Shown here piece by piece: positions 44,135-53,060 of a DNA stretch of 64,000 bases. The stretch is taken from NCBI GenBank assembly GCA_041583135.1, contig JBFHGJ010000003.1, positions 1 to 64,000 on the forward strand. Reading direction: 5' to 3'. Numbering within the stretch: the stretch's first letter is position 1; each line of letters opens with the position of its first letter. The notes under the pieces are model-generated. The model was not told the DNA's origin and did no database searches. It saw only the letters and a program-made list of their open reading frames with translations. A program made the position numbers and the translations under genes. Source of the DNA: JABSOG01 sp041583135 (GTDB lineage Bacteria; Pseudomonadota; Gammaproteobacteria; Enterobacterales; Alteromonadaceae).

Positions 44135-45673
44135 ATGGCCAGAAGAGATCAAAAAATCATTGACGAAGAAGTCACCTTCGGTGAAGACGATGAGCTTGTA
44201 TCGACGACAGACGTAAAGGGGCGGATCACCTATGCTAATCGCCACTTTTGTCAAGTTGCAGGTTACGAGTCACAGGAGTTGCTGGGTAAAAATCACAATA
44301 TTGTCCGTCATCCAGATATGCCTAAAGCGGCATTCAAAGATTTATGGAGTAACCTTCAGGCTGGCCACCCATGGCGCGGTGCAGTCAAAAATTTGTGCAA
44401 AGATGGACGCTACTATTGGGTGGATGCTTTTGTTACGCCGCTATTTGAAAATGGTCAACTGGTAGGGTATCAATCGGTAAGACGTAGACTGGAACCGCAA
44501 ATTAGAGCCAATGCCTCGGCGGCCTATCAGGCCATCAACCGTGGTAAAAATGTAGACAGACCCATATATTTGCAGCGCAACGCCCGTTTGTTCAGTTTTG
44601 CGTTGTTGACTGTCTTGGTGGCATTGCTATCTGTTTTTGTTTCCCCTTGGTTGGCTTTTTTGACTTTGGTGTTACCGTTTGTGCTGTTTTACGAGGAGCT
44701 TGTGAAAACGCCCGGCTATGTCGATTCGTTAAAGCAAAGCTTTGATAGCGTTTCTCGTCTTGTCTATTGCGGCAATGACGGCGTGAGTGTCTTACAGTTC
44801 AGAGACCGGATGTATGAAGGCAAAGTGCGCACTATTTTGGGGCGTGTGCTAGACAGTACGGTGGAATTGGATAGCTGTTCAGATGCCTTAAGAGGGGCGG
44901 CGCATCAGGCCAAAGATGGTGTTGAAAAAGAATCTCGGGAGCTTGAGCAAGTGGCGACCGCCGTTGAAGAAATGTCGGTAACCATCAATGAGGTTGCCAA
45001 TAACACCAGCCAAACTGCAGGTCAGGTGAAACAGGCTTTCGACAACTGTGCTCAAGCGACAAATGCCATGAACTTTACAATGGACCAGGTTACGACTTTA
45101 GCTGACGAAGTGAAGAAGTCGGCGGATTCAGCCAACGAGTTGGCGGTAGAGGCAGAGCGTATTGGCAATATTATGCAGGAGATCCAAGGGATTGCCGATC
45201 AAACCAACTTATTGGCGCTTAATGCTGCAATCGAAGCAGCAAGGGCTGGAGAGCATGGTAGGGGATTTTCTGTTGTTGCAGACGAAGTGAGAGCGCTATC
45301 TAGTCGCACGCACAGTGCCACAGAACAAATTCAGTCATCTATTTCTGAGATCCAATCGACCTTGCTCAATTGGTCAAATGTGATGGAAAAGGGCAATCAG
45401 GCTGCTCAGTCTTGCCTTGATGAGACCCGTCGTACGCAAGATATTGTGAATTTGGTCAATGATGAGCTTAATGAAATTGCCGATTTGGCGACGCAGATTT
45501 CAGCGGCATCGGAAGAACAGAGCATGGTGTCTGCCGAGATCAGTCGAAATATCACCAACATCAATGAAGCCTCTCAAGAAAACTTGCATCAGGCCACTTT
45601 GGTAGAAAGTGAAGCTGATGACATTCAAAACAAAACCTCAAAACTCGCGGGCCTTGGTCTGACATTCGGTTAG
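44135..45673 (+). CDS. PAS-domain methyl-accepting chemotaxis protein (Aer-like)
   Basis: A 512-residue protein; GGAAGGAAAG precedes the ATG at 44135. PAS domain at about 10-115 with NHNIVRHPDMPKAAFKDLW, the signature of the FAD/haem-type Aer PAS; a hydrophobic double segment at about 155-195 (two helices, no periplasmic domain); then the MCP signalling hairpin with IQGIADQTNLLALNAAIEAA near residue 352. Probably an energy or redox taxis receptor. A 5-copy 22-bp repeat array starts about 7 bp after its stop. Contains one GACTGTC (44608). Confidence 0.9.
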   Translation: MARRDQKIIDEEVTFGEDDELVSTTDVKGRITYANRHFCQVAGYESQELLGKNHNIVRHPDMPKAAFKDLWSNLQAGHPWRGAVKNLCKDGRYYWVDAFVTPLFENGQLVGYQSVRRRLEPQIRANASAAYQAINRGKNVDRPIYLQRNARLFSFALLTVLVALLSVFVSPWLAFLTLVLPFVLFYEELVKTPGYVDSLKQSFDSVSRLVYCGNDGVSVLQFRDRMYEGKVRTILGRVLDSTVELDSCSDALRGAAHQAKDGVEKESRELEQVATAVEEMSVTINEVANNTSQTAGQVKQAFDNCAQATNAMNFTMDQVTTLADEVKKSADSANELAVEAERIGNIMQEIQGIADQTNLLALNAAIEAARAGEHGRGFSVVADEVRALSSRTHSATEQIQSSISEIQSTLLNWSNVMEKGNQAAQSCLDETRRTQDIVNLVNDELNEIADLATQISAASEEQSMVSAEISRNITNINEASQENLHQATLVESEADDIQNKTSKLAGLGLTFG

Positions 45674-45679
45674 TGCTGT

Positions 45680-45780
45680 GACTGTCTAGCGGAGTGGCCG
45701 TGACTGTCTAGCTGAGTGGCTGTGACTGTCTAGCTGAGTGGCTGTGACTGTCTAGCTGAGTGGCTGTGACTGTCTAGCGG
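45680..45780. repeat. Tandem array, 5 copies of a 22-bp unit containing GACTGTC
   Basis: GACTGTC at 45680, 45702, 45724, 45746 and 45768, all exactly 22 bp apart. Each unit is GTGACTGTCTAGC plus a 9-bp spacer (mostly TGAGTGGCT). It is the complement orientation of the array at 36.5 kb. It fills the start of the 238-bp gap between the chemoreceptor stop and the M16 protease start. Confidence 0.97.
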
Positions 45781-45911
45781 GTTTGTTCATACTGGATTTT
45801 GCTCTAGCTAATTTCCTGCCGGTTGTGCTGTCGCTGGCAGGTTGGGGGTATTCATGCTATAAATTCAGCCTTCACATAATGCAAATTGATAAGAAATATT
45901 CCGGGGAAATC

Positions 45912-48827
45912 ATGAAATTCAAACCCTTGCTAACGGTAGTCGCTGCTGCAATGGCGCTTACAGGCTGCGTTGTAGCTGTTCATTCCGACAGACCTAGAAA
46001 TGCCGAACATCAACGAGACAGTCACTCTGTCGGCTCTGAAAAAAGAGCTACTTATTCCAAAGCGGCAAAAAAAGTCTTCCCAACTCCCTATCTTTATGAA
46101 GAGTTAGACAACGGTTTACGTGTTGTTGTGGTTAAAACTGACTTTCCTGATGTCGTTGCTATCAGTATTCCCGTTTCAACAGGTTCACGAAATGAAGTTG
46201 AACCGGGAAAAACCGGTTTTGCTCATTTTTTTGAACACATGATGTTTAAAGGCACGCCAAATTATCCGCAACAGAAGTATGCCAGCACCTTGAAAAACGC
46301 TGGCGTCGATAACCGAGCGTCAACATCAAATGATTTTACCCACTATCGTACAGTTTTTTCTAAAGAACACTTAGAGAAAATGCTGATGATTGAAGCCGAC
46401 AGGTTCCAAAATTTGACTTATACCGAAGCTCAATTCAAAACGGAAGCTTTGACTGTCAAAGGCGAGTATTTAAAGAACAACGCCAATCCCATTCGCAAAC
46501 TGCTTGCCGCTGCGCGTGAAGAAGCCTACAGCAAGCACACCTATCGCCACACCACGATGGGTTTTTTTGAAGACATTGAAAATATGCCTAATCAAATGGA
46601 ATATTCAGGTGTCTTTTTCAATCGTTTCTATAAGCCTGAATATACCACTATCATCGTTTCTGGTGATGTTGACCCGCAGCAAACTCTAAGCTGGGTTAAG
46701 CAATATTGGGGTGATTGGCAGCGCGGCGATTATGTTGCTGACATTCCGAAGGAGCCTAAGCAAACTGAAGCTAAGTATCGCCACGTCAAATTTGATGGGA
46801 TGCCCGGTCACTGGGTTGTGCAAGCATATCGCGGCCCTGCCTTTAATCCTGAACACAAAGATAAACCCGCAGTTGATCTCTTAGGAGAGCTGTATTTCTC
46901 CAGTACCTCCGATATCTATCAAAAACTAGTGGTTGAAACACAAAAAGTCAGTGATTTTTTTACTTACTTCCCCGATAGTAAGGATCCTCACCTGCTATAC
47001 GTTTTTGCCAAGGTTGAAGCGCTTGAAGACGTTGATTTTGTTCGTACAGAAATTGTCAAAACGTTGGCCAAAGCCCGCACTGAATTGGTAGATGAAGACA
47101 AGCTAAACAAGCTTAAATCGAATCTTAAATATAGCTTTGCTAATGGCTTGACTAGTTCCTCTGCTATTGCGCGAACCCTAGCTGGATACACTCACTTTGA
47201 TCGTGACCCAGAGGCTGTGAACAAGTTATATGCCACGTTTGATAAGATCACAGCCAGTGACGTCAAAAAAGCCGCGAATCGATATTTTGTCGATAGTGGG
47301 CGTACTACAATATCTATGTCTGATTTGGCCAAGATTGGCGCCTTTGATAAAGAAGTGAATATTAGTTCATTTTTGACCGCAGGCGTTAAACCGGCAAAAC
47401 CAAACTTCGAAATCATTGATTTGGCAGGTAACTCTCCGGTTATTGATGTTAACTTTGTATTTAATACTGGTGCTGCAGCCGATCCTGATGGCAAAAAAGG
47501 TTTGGCTGCTTTGACTGCTAGAATGTTGGCGGAAGGTGGCTCTCAAAGCCGTAGCTATAAAGACATACAGCTGGCAATGTATCCTCTGGCGGGGTCATTC
47601 GGTGCGCAGCTAGATAAAGAAATGATCTCTTTGCGTGGACGTATCCACAAAGACAATGCCGATAAATGGCTTGCTCTGGTTATGGATCAATTAACCAACC
47701 CAGGTTGGCGTGAAGATGACCTTAAGCGTTTGAAAACGTCACTTATCAATGCCATCAATAGCGAGCTTAAGTCGAGCAATGACGAAGAGTTAGGTAAAGA
47801 GGTTCTATATAGCGAACTATATGGAGGTCACCCATACGAGAGTTACAACTATGGTGATATCTCTGATATCGAGAGTATTCGTCTTGACGATATTAAGGCA
47901 TTTTATCGCCAACAGTTCACTCAGGCTAAGCTAACTGTTGGTATTAGCGGAGCGATGCCAAAAGAGGTGAAAACTAAAATGGTTAACGCGCTTGCAAAGT
48001 TGCCGCAAGGTAAGGAAGCGAAGTTAAGCGTGCCAGCTGCCCCTGTACTTGAAGGTCGCCATGTTACTATTGTCGAGAAGAATGCCAAATCGACAGCTGT
48101 GTCTTTTGGATTCCCGATTGATGTTACTCGCAACGATAAAGATTGGGTTGCGTTATGGTTAGTTCGTTCTTATTTCGGCGAGCACAGAAGCTCCAATAGT
48201 TATTTGTACAATAGAATTCGTTCGACTCGTGGTATGAACTACGGTGATTACGCCTATATCGAATATTATCCTAGAGGTATGTTCCAAACTAAGCCTGACG
48301 CCAATTTAGGCCGTTCTTCGCAGATCTTCCAAGTATGGCTACGTCCACTCAGGAGCAATAATGATGCACATTTTGCTACTCGAGTGGCGATGTATGAACT
48401 TGATAGGTTGATCAAAAACGGTATGAGCCAAGACGACTTTGAGGCGACTAAGAATTTTGTATACAACTTTGTGCCCCAGTTAGTAGACAGTCAAGATAGA
48501 CAACTGGGGTATAAGCTAGACAGTCACTTCTATGGCACTGATGAATTTGTCAAACTGGTGCGGGAAGGATTGGATAAGTTGACTGTCCAAGATGTAAATC
48601 GCGTCATTCGTAAATATCTGCAAACTGACAATATTCAATTTGTCTTTATTACAGGTGATGGCAAAGATATGCAAAAGCGCCTGATCAGCGAGCAAACTTC
48701 ACCGTTGCAATATAATAGTGAAAAACCAGCTGAGTTGTTGAAAGAAGATAAAGTTATTCAAGACCTTAAACTAAACATTGATGGTAACAATATCAGTATT
48801 AAAAAGGTGGACTCACTGTATCAGTGA
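45912..48827 (+). CDS. M16-family zinc metallopeptidase, lipoprotein
   Basis: A 971-residue protein; the frame opens at 45783 but the ATG at 45912 follows GGGGAAATC and begins a lipoprotein signal (MKFKPLLTVVAAAMALTGC). The N-terminal half has the inverted zinc motif HFFEHMMFKG (HxxEH) near residue 108, with the downstream glutamate likely in KGEYLKN. The C-terminal half is a second M16 domain without zinc ligands, as usual for clamshell M16 proteases. Probably degrades peptides in the periplasm. It contains five GACTGTC/GACAGTC motifs (46017, 46451, 48486, 48519, 48582), two of them 33 bp apart. Confidence 0.92.
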   Translation: MKFKPLLTVVAAAMALTGCVVAVHSDRPRNAEHQRDSHSVGSEKRATYSKAAKKVFPTPYLYEELDNGLRVVVVKTDFPDVVAISIPVSTGSRNEVEPGKTGFAHFFEHMMFKGTPNYPQQKYASTLKNAGVDNRASTSNDFTHYRTVFSKEHLEKMLMIEADRFQNLTYTEAQFKTEALTVKGEYLKNNANPIRKLLAAAREEAYSKHTYRHTTMGFFEDIENMPNQMEYSGVFFNRFYKPEYTTIIVSGDVDPQQTLSWVKQYWGDWQRGDYVADIPKEPKQTEAKYRHVKFDGMPGHWVVQAYRGPAFNPEHKDKPAVDLLGELYFSSTSDIYQKLVVETQKVSDFFTYFPDSKDPHLLYVFAKVEALEDVDFVRTEIVKTLAKARTELVDEDKLNKLKSNLKYSFANGLTSSSAIARTLAGYTHFDRDPEAVNKLYATFDKITASDVKKAANRYFVDSGRTTISMSDLAKIGAFDKEVNISSFLTAGVKPAKPNFEIIDLAGNSPVIDVNFVFNTGAAADPDGKKGLAALTARMLAEGGSQSRSYKDIQLAMYPLAGSFGAQLDKEMISLRGRIHKDNADKWLALVMDQLTNPGWREDDLKRLKTSLINAINSELKSSNDEELGKEVLYSELYGGHPYESYNYGDISDIESIRLDDIKAFYRQQFTQAKLTVGISGAMPKEVKTKMVNALAKLPQGKEAKLSVPAAPVLEGRHVTIVEKNAKSTAVSFGFPIDVTRNDKDWVALWLVRSYFGEHRSSNSYLYNRIRSTRGMNYGDYAYIEYYPRGMFQTKPDANLGRSSQIFQVWLRPLRSNNDAHFATRVAMYELDRLIKNGMSQDDFEATKNFVYNFVPQLVDSQDRQLGYKLDSHFYGTDEFVKLVREGLDKLTVQDVNRVIRKYLQTDNIQFVFITGDGKDMQKRLISEQTSPLQYNSEKPAELLKEDKVIQDLKLNIDGNNISIKKVDSLYQ

Positions 48828-48923
48828 TATTGACTTCAATATGGCTCACTGTGCCTAGCTCAAGCGTAGAGCACAGAGGGTCATATCATCGAATTTTTGG
48901 CCATTAGGTTTTCAAAGGCCAAA

Positions 48924-48953
48924 AAAATGGCCGTATTAATATACGGCCATTTT
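48924..48953. terminator. Bidirectional terminator between M16 gene and wzi-like gene
   Basis: AAAATGGCCGTAT and its exact complement around a TAAT loop (48924-48953), with T on the right and A on the left: suits both convergent genes. A second inverted repeat, TTTTTGGCC/GGCCAAAAA, lies just before it. Confidence 0.9.
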
Positions 48954-48979
48954 ACTTAGAATTAGTTTGGTTTCCCGGG

Positions 48980-50464
48980 TTAAAAGCGATATTCCCAGCT
49001 GGCATGTACACTGCCATCGGTATCTGAAGCGCCTGTAGCGTCTTGTGTGCTGTGATATAAGCTTGCTTCAAGGCTTACCAAGCCTTTTAACAATGGAAAG
49101 CGATAGCCGCCTTCTAGTTGAATTCTATCTTCTGCCACTGCAGTGATTGGATGGTCGCCAGACCAATGGTTACTGTTATCCTTATTCAATTTCATCCATT
49201 TCAGTTTGGTAAACCAGCTTATCCCGCCTACCTGTGCTCGACTAAGACCAAAGGTCAATACATTAGCATCACTGTCGTAGGTACTGCCCATCGAACGGTG
49301 ATAGCGCCTGTAGCCCTCCGGGTATATGTGGTGTTCATAAGCGCAGTTTCCAATGCTGGTATCACCGCCGCAATCGACAAAGGTATTGGTGTACTCAACG
49401 AATGCGTGGTAAAGCCCATAGCTATTACCGAATGAGGTTTCTGCACCAAGCTGATACATTAGGTGAGAAGGCATACCACCCGACTCATCTTCACCTATGA
49501 TCTCGCTGTAGATACCCCATGACTGTCCAAGCCAGTTTGTCGCATAATGAAGGTCGATACCTGCCAATTGATTACCGGGTTCTTTTTCCACTGTCGTTTC
49601 ATTGCCGACGCCAGCATTGTCTTTACCAATTAGCAGGTCGGTAAATGTTGAAAACCCACTCGGACGATTGTCTCCGGCCCACTGGGCTGCTCTAGTTAAC
49701 CCTATTTCTAGCGATTCTAGTGGTTTGAAGTTTACTCGTGCGCCCCATAAACGTATGTGTTTTAGTGTATTACTATGTTCTTGGAAGCCAAAATAAGTGG
49801 TAAAGCTCATAGGGCCAAGCCAGTTCAATACTGGTAAATCGATGGAGGTGCTGTTGTGTCTTGTAAGTCTCACAGCAGGAAAGGCGATGGCATTATTTGA
49901 TAATGCTAGAGTTGTGTCGTTACCTGGTCCCCACCACTGTGAGAGTTGATCGGCACTAACAACCCAGTTGTCGAACATACCCGCAAAATAACTGCCTTCA
50001 TAATTGCGTTTCTTATTGTTTTGGGCATCTTGGGTAAATTGTACACTGGTTTTTAGCGCCCAACTATTTCCGATAACTTCGTTGAACAAGCTAATCTCGC
50101 CTTTAGCATTATGGCGTTCACCGAAAGATTGAAAGTCTTTATTGCTTGACGCTGCTTTGAGTTTTACACCTGTTGTTCGCTCTTTTTGCGCGTATTCTAA
50201 AGCGTGCTCGACGTGCTTCATGGCATACACAAGGTGTGCGGGGACTTGGTCTTTGTGTACCTTCTTTATATCGTCCGCAATACTTTTGTACATAAGGGGA
50301 TAAGTATTGACCGGGGCTTTAATTATACCGGCATTGGCAAGAGCTGTAATACTGGCCTTTAGATATTGATCGTTGGTATCAAGCCAAGGTGCTGCGCAGG
50401 CCGCGCTAGAGCCTAAAAGGCCGATTGAAAAGGTAATTAGGTTGAGTTTGAACGTCTTATTCAT
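48980..50464 (-). CDS. Capsule assembly Wzi-family outer-membrane protein
   Basis: A 494-residue protein with a signal peptide (cleavage near AACA-AP, residue 25). The first 80 mature residues are helical; the rest alternates hydrophobic and polar residues as a beta-barrel, ending ASWEYRF with a C-terminal aromatic, the BAM signal. WVVSADQLSQWWGPGNDTTLALSNNA near residue 165 is the Wzi-family hallmark. E. coli Wzi anchors K30 capsule on the surface. Its ATG overlaps the coaD stop (ATGA), so it is translated behind coaD. Confidence 0.88.
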   Translation of the reverse strand: MNKTFKLNLITFSIGLLGSSAACAAPWLDTNDQYLKASITALANAGIIKAPVNTYPLMYKSIADDIKKVHKDQVPAHLVYAMKHVEHALEYAQKERTTGVKLKAASSNKDFQSFGERHNAKGEISLFNEVIGNSWALKTSVQFTQDAQNNKKRNYEGSYFAGMFDNWVVSADQLSQWWGPGNDTTLALSNNAIAFPAVRLTRHNSTSIDLPVLNWLGPMSFTTYFGFQEHSNTLKHIRLWGARVNFKPLESLEIGLTRAAQWAGDNRPSGFSTFTDLLIGKDNAGVGNETTVEKEPGNQLAGIDLHYATNWLGQSWGIYSEIIGEDESGGMPSHLMYQLGAETSFGNSYGLYHAFVEYTNTFVDCGGDTSIGNCAYEHHIYPEGYRRYHRSMGSTYDSDANVLTFGLSRAQVGGISWFTKLKWMKLNKDNSNHWSGDHPITAVAEDRIQLEGGYRFPLLKGLVSLEASLYHSTQDATGASDTDGSVHASWEYRF

Positions 50465-50943
50465 TGGTCGAACTTTTCTTCCAGGGCGCTAACAATAAAA
50501 TCTGGCACAAATTGAGATACGTTGCCTTTGTGCATGGATACTTCTTTAACTATGGTTGAAGAGATAAAGGAGTTTTGTTCCGCAGGTGTGAGGAATACGC
50601 TTTCCAACTCTGGATTTAGTCGTCGATTCATATTGGCCAATTGAAACTCATACTCGAAGTCTGACACTGCTCTTAAGCCACGCAGGAGCACCTTGGCGTG
50701 ATAAGTTTTAGCCAGCTCGGCAAGTAGTCCGGAAAAGCCGACAACTGAGATATTTTTCACGTCTTGGACTGCTTGTTTCGCCAATTGAACTCTTTCTTCC
50801 AAAGTAAAAAGAGGTGACTTACTAGGATTTGAGGCTACGGCTATGATCACTTCGTCAAACATCAGTGCTGCACGCTTGGCCAGATCAATATGGCCGTTGG
50901 TGATAGGATCAAAGGTGCCCGGATATATCGCTTTGATGGTCAT
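50461..50943 (-). CDS. coaD: Phosphopantetheine adenylyltransferase CoaD
   Basis: A 160-residue enzyme starting at the ATG at 50943, MTIKAIYPGTFDPITNGHID, where TNGHID is the HxGH-type nucleotidyl transfer motif; ISSTIVKEVSMHKG near residue 125 is the conserved (I/S)SSTxVR motif. Length matches E. coli (159). It makes dephospho-CoA. The gene overlaps the wzi-like gene. coaBC lies 10 kb away. Confidence 0.97.
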   Translation of the reverse strand: MTIKAIYPGTFDPITNGHIDLAKRAALMFDEVIIAVASNPSKSPLFTLEERVQLAKQAVQDVKNISVVGFSGLLAELAKTYHAKVLLRGLRAVSDFEYEFQLANMNRRLNPELESVFLTPAEQNSFISSTIVKEVSMHKGNVSQFVPDFIVSALEEKFDQ

Positions 50944-51148
50944 ATTAAATACAGGTTGGTTAATATGCCCGGTAGTGTAACTGGCTGTGAACAACTTTAC
51001 TACTGGATCGGGCAAAATGCCTTGTCAGGAGAAGGGAGAGGCTTGACCGGTGGGGTGAGGGGGAATAATATTTCTTGGTTTAAATGGTATTTATGCTAGA
51101 CAGTCACTGCTATGATAAATCGTATTTTTTTGATTTTTAAGGATTAAT

Positions 51149-51808
51149 GTGAGAACGCGAGAACGAATCATTCATGCAAGTATCGAGCTTTTTAACGAGC
51201 ACGGTGAGCGTAATATTACAACCAATCATATCGCCTCTCATTTAGGGATCAGTCCTGGTAATCTTTATTATCATTTTAGAAATAAAGAAGACATTATTAG
51301 CCATATATTTGAGCTTTACCGGCAGCAGTTAGAAAGTTCATTTGGTCCGGTTGATGCTGATCAGGATGCGATTGCTCTATTGCGGCATTCTTTAGACGCA
51401 GTTTTCGAACTTATGTGGCGATTTAGTTTTTTCTACGCTAACTTACCCGATATTTTGTCACGTGATGAAAAATTGCAGTCCGCCTATCATCAGGTTCAGG
51501 CAGCCCAGCTTGACCGAATGAAAAAGGCAATTATCGAGCTTAAGTCAAAAGGGGTCTTGAATATTGAAGATGAGGATATTTCTGACTTTTCTAATTCTTT
51601 GAAAATAAACGTTATTTTTTGGATTAGTTATTTAAAGATTCAGCATCCAAACGCAAAAGTTAAAAAGGGCATGATCTATCAGGGAGTGTTGACTGTCTTA
51701 TCCTTATTAAAGCCTTACCTCAATACAAGTGATAAAGGTAGGATAAAAGCTTTGCAGCAGCATTATATGAAGTTGTCACAACAAGATTGTCACAACTCTG
51801 AACGCTAG
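51149..51808 (+). CDS. TetR/AcrR-family transcription regulator
   Basis: A 219-residue protein that starts with GTG (AAGGA at good distance): MRTRERIIHASIELFNEHGE and helix-turn-helix ITTNHIASHLGISPGNLYYHFRNK, then a ligand-binding helical part (LMWRFSFFYANLPDIL) of a type common in marine gammaproteobacteria. Divergent from coaD. A motif copy lies 50 bp before it (51099), one inside (51691), and its TAG stop codon is part of a third (51808, GCTAGACAGTCAC). Target genes unknown. Confidence 0.9.
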   Translation: MRTRERIIHASIELFNEHGERNITTNHIASHLGISPGNLYYHFRNKEDIISHIFELYRQQLESSFGPVDADQDAIALLRHSLDAVFELMWRFSFFYANLPDILSRDEKLQSAYHQVQAAQLDRMKKAIIELKSKGVLNIEDEDISDFSNSLKINVIFWISYLKIQHPNAKVKKGMIYQGVLTVLSLLKPYLNTSDKGRIKALQQHYMKLSQQDCHNSER

Positions 51809-51963
51809 ACAGTCACAATTTATCTAATGCATCATAATGTCGCTCGTTTTTGAATAAACGAGTAATTATCTTGAATCAAGCATTTCAATAATCTTCAATA
51901 TTGCTGATGATGCGAGCTTATTTGCTAGACTTGAATTGGCCCTAGTTTCACATACCTTTGTAT

Positions 51964-52938
51964 TTAGTGTGTGGCGATAGAAAATGAGTCTCTATTTGCC
52001 TTGCCTCCCTGACCAAAATAGCCTTTTTCAAAATAAAGCGTTAATCGCTGCCACAGTTTAGGGGCTATCTTTAACTGCCTTAATAGCGTGGGGTTGTCTT
52101 TTGCAAGGTGGCCTCGCTTTCTCGGGTGGAGTAGTTGACCCGACCATTTTACCAATTCGATATATTCGGCAAGAGAAAATGTGATCACTTTATCATCATG
52201 TATATTGCGTAACGGCAACAGGAAACTACGCTGTTCAGCTGAAGAGGTTGTATTTAAGTTCGTGATGTCACTTTTAAAGTGAGCAATTTTACGTTGGACA
52301 GTTGGATTGTTTAAATGAATGCGCTGTTGGATGGACGTATAGTCACTTTCGTTCAAGGAATTGGCCATTTTTGCGCGAATAGGGTTTAAATCAACATATA
52401 CCATGCAGCCAAGCATTGCAAAATCATCCAGTAGCGCTTGAGAATGGAATCGAGATTCCCAAAAGTGTCCTCTATGGCCCGATTCTTTATTGGCTCTTTT
52501 CGCAATTGGTTCATTGAGTGCTCTCATAAACCAACTAATACTGCTGAGGCGCTCTCTCCATTTGGCAATTATCTTTCTTGCCATTAGTTTATCGGATGCT
52601 GAGGCGGTGCCGGCAATCAAGCGTTTGATTATTGGGTGACTACCTCTATAGACACTTGTCCAGCGCTGTATTACTTCTGCATTTGTTAAACTCTTGGCTT
52701 CACCTAACTTCAAAACGATGTGATAGTGATTGTGCATGATGGCGTATGCACATACGCCAATTGAAAAATGCTTCGCTAAATGTTCTATTCGATCGACAAT
52801 CCATTGTCTTCTATGCTCAAAGCTCTTTTTGCTGGCTTGATCATATCCACACAGATACATCTGCCTGACGCAGGTGGAGGTGCAATGATAGTATGGGGTG
52901 CTTGATGGATCGACGATTTCTTTCCTTGCTCTTGGCAT
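51964..52938 (-). CDS. Y1/HUH single-strand transposase-like protein (IS200/RAYT type)
   Basis: A 324-residue protein beginning MPRARKEIVDPSSTPYYHC. The HUH motif is AYAIMHNHYHIVLK near residue 65 (HNHYH), typical of TnpA-REP/RAYT proteins, and GHFWESRFHSQAL near residue 155 with DLNPIRAKMA are further conserved parts of this group. The nicking tyrosine cannot be placed with certainty. No terminal hairpins or target duplication are visible at its edges, so it looks domesticated or immobile. It lies in the middle of the repeat-motif field but holds no exact core motif itself. Confidence 0.85.
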   Translation of the reverse strand: MPRARKEIVDPSSTPYYHCTSTCVRQMYLCGYDQASKKSFEHRRQWIVDRIEHLAKHFSIGVCAYAIMHNHYHIVLKLGEAKSLTNAEVIQRWTSVYRGSHPIIKRLIAGTASASDKLMARKIIAKWRERLSSISWFMRALNEPIAKRANKESGHRGHFWESRFHSQALLDDFAMLGCMVYVDLNPIRAKMANSLNESDYTSIQQRIHLNNPTVQRKIAHFKSDITNLNTTSSAEQRSFLLPLRNIHDDKVITFSLAEYIELVKWSGQLLHPRKRGHLAKDNPTLLRQLKIAPKLWQRLTLYFEKGYFGQGGKANRDSFSIATH

Positions 52939-53060
52939 AGTAAACGGTCCGTGTTTGATTGTTGTCTCACCTAAACACTAGCCAACAAGTCTTCTCGTGT
53001 CCAGTTTTTCTGGTTTGATTTTTCACCTACTTAAATTGACTGCTTTGCAGAACTCGAAAT

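Noticed and set aside
51964..52938. A complete mobile insertion sequence around the Y1 transposase
   Set aside because: No terminal hairpins, target duplication or TnpB partner are visible at either side.
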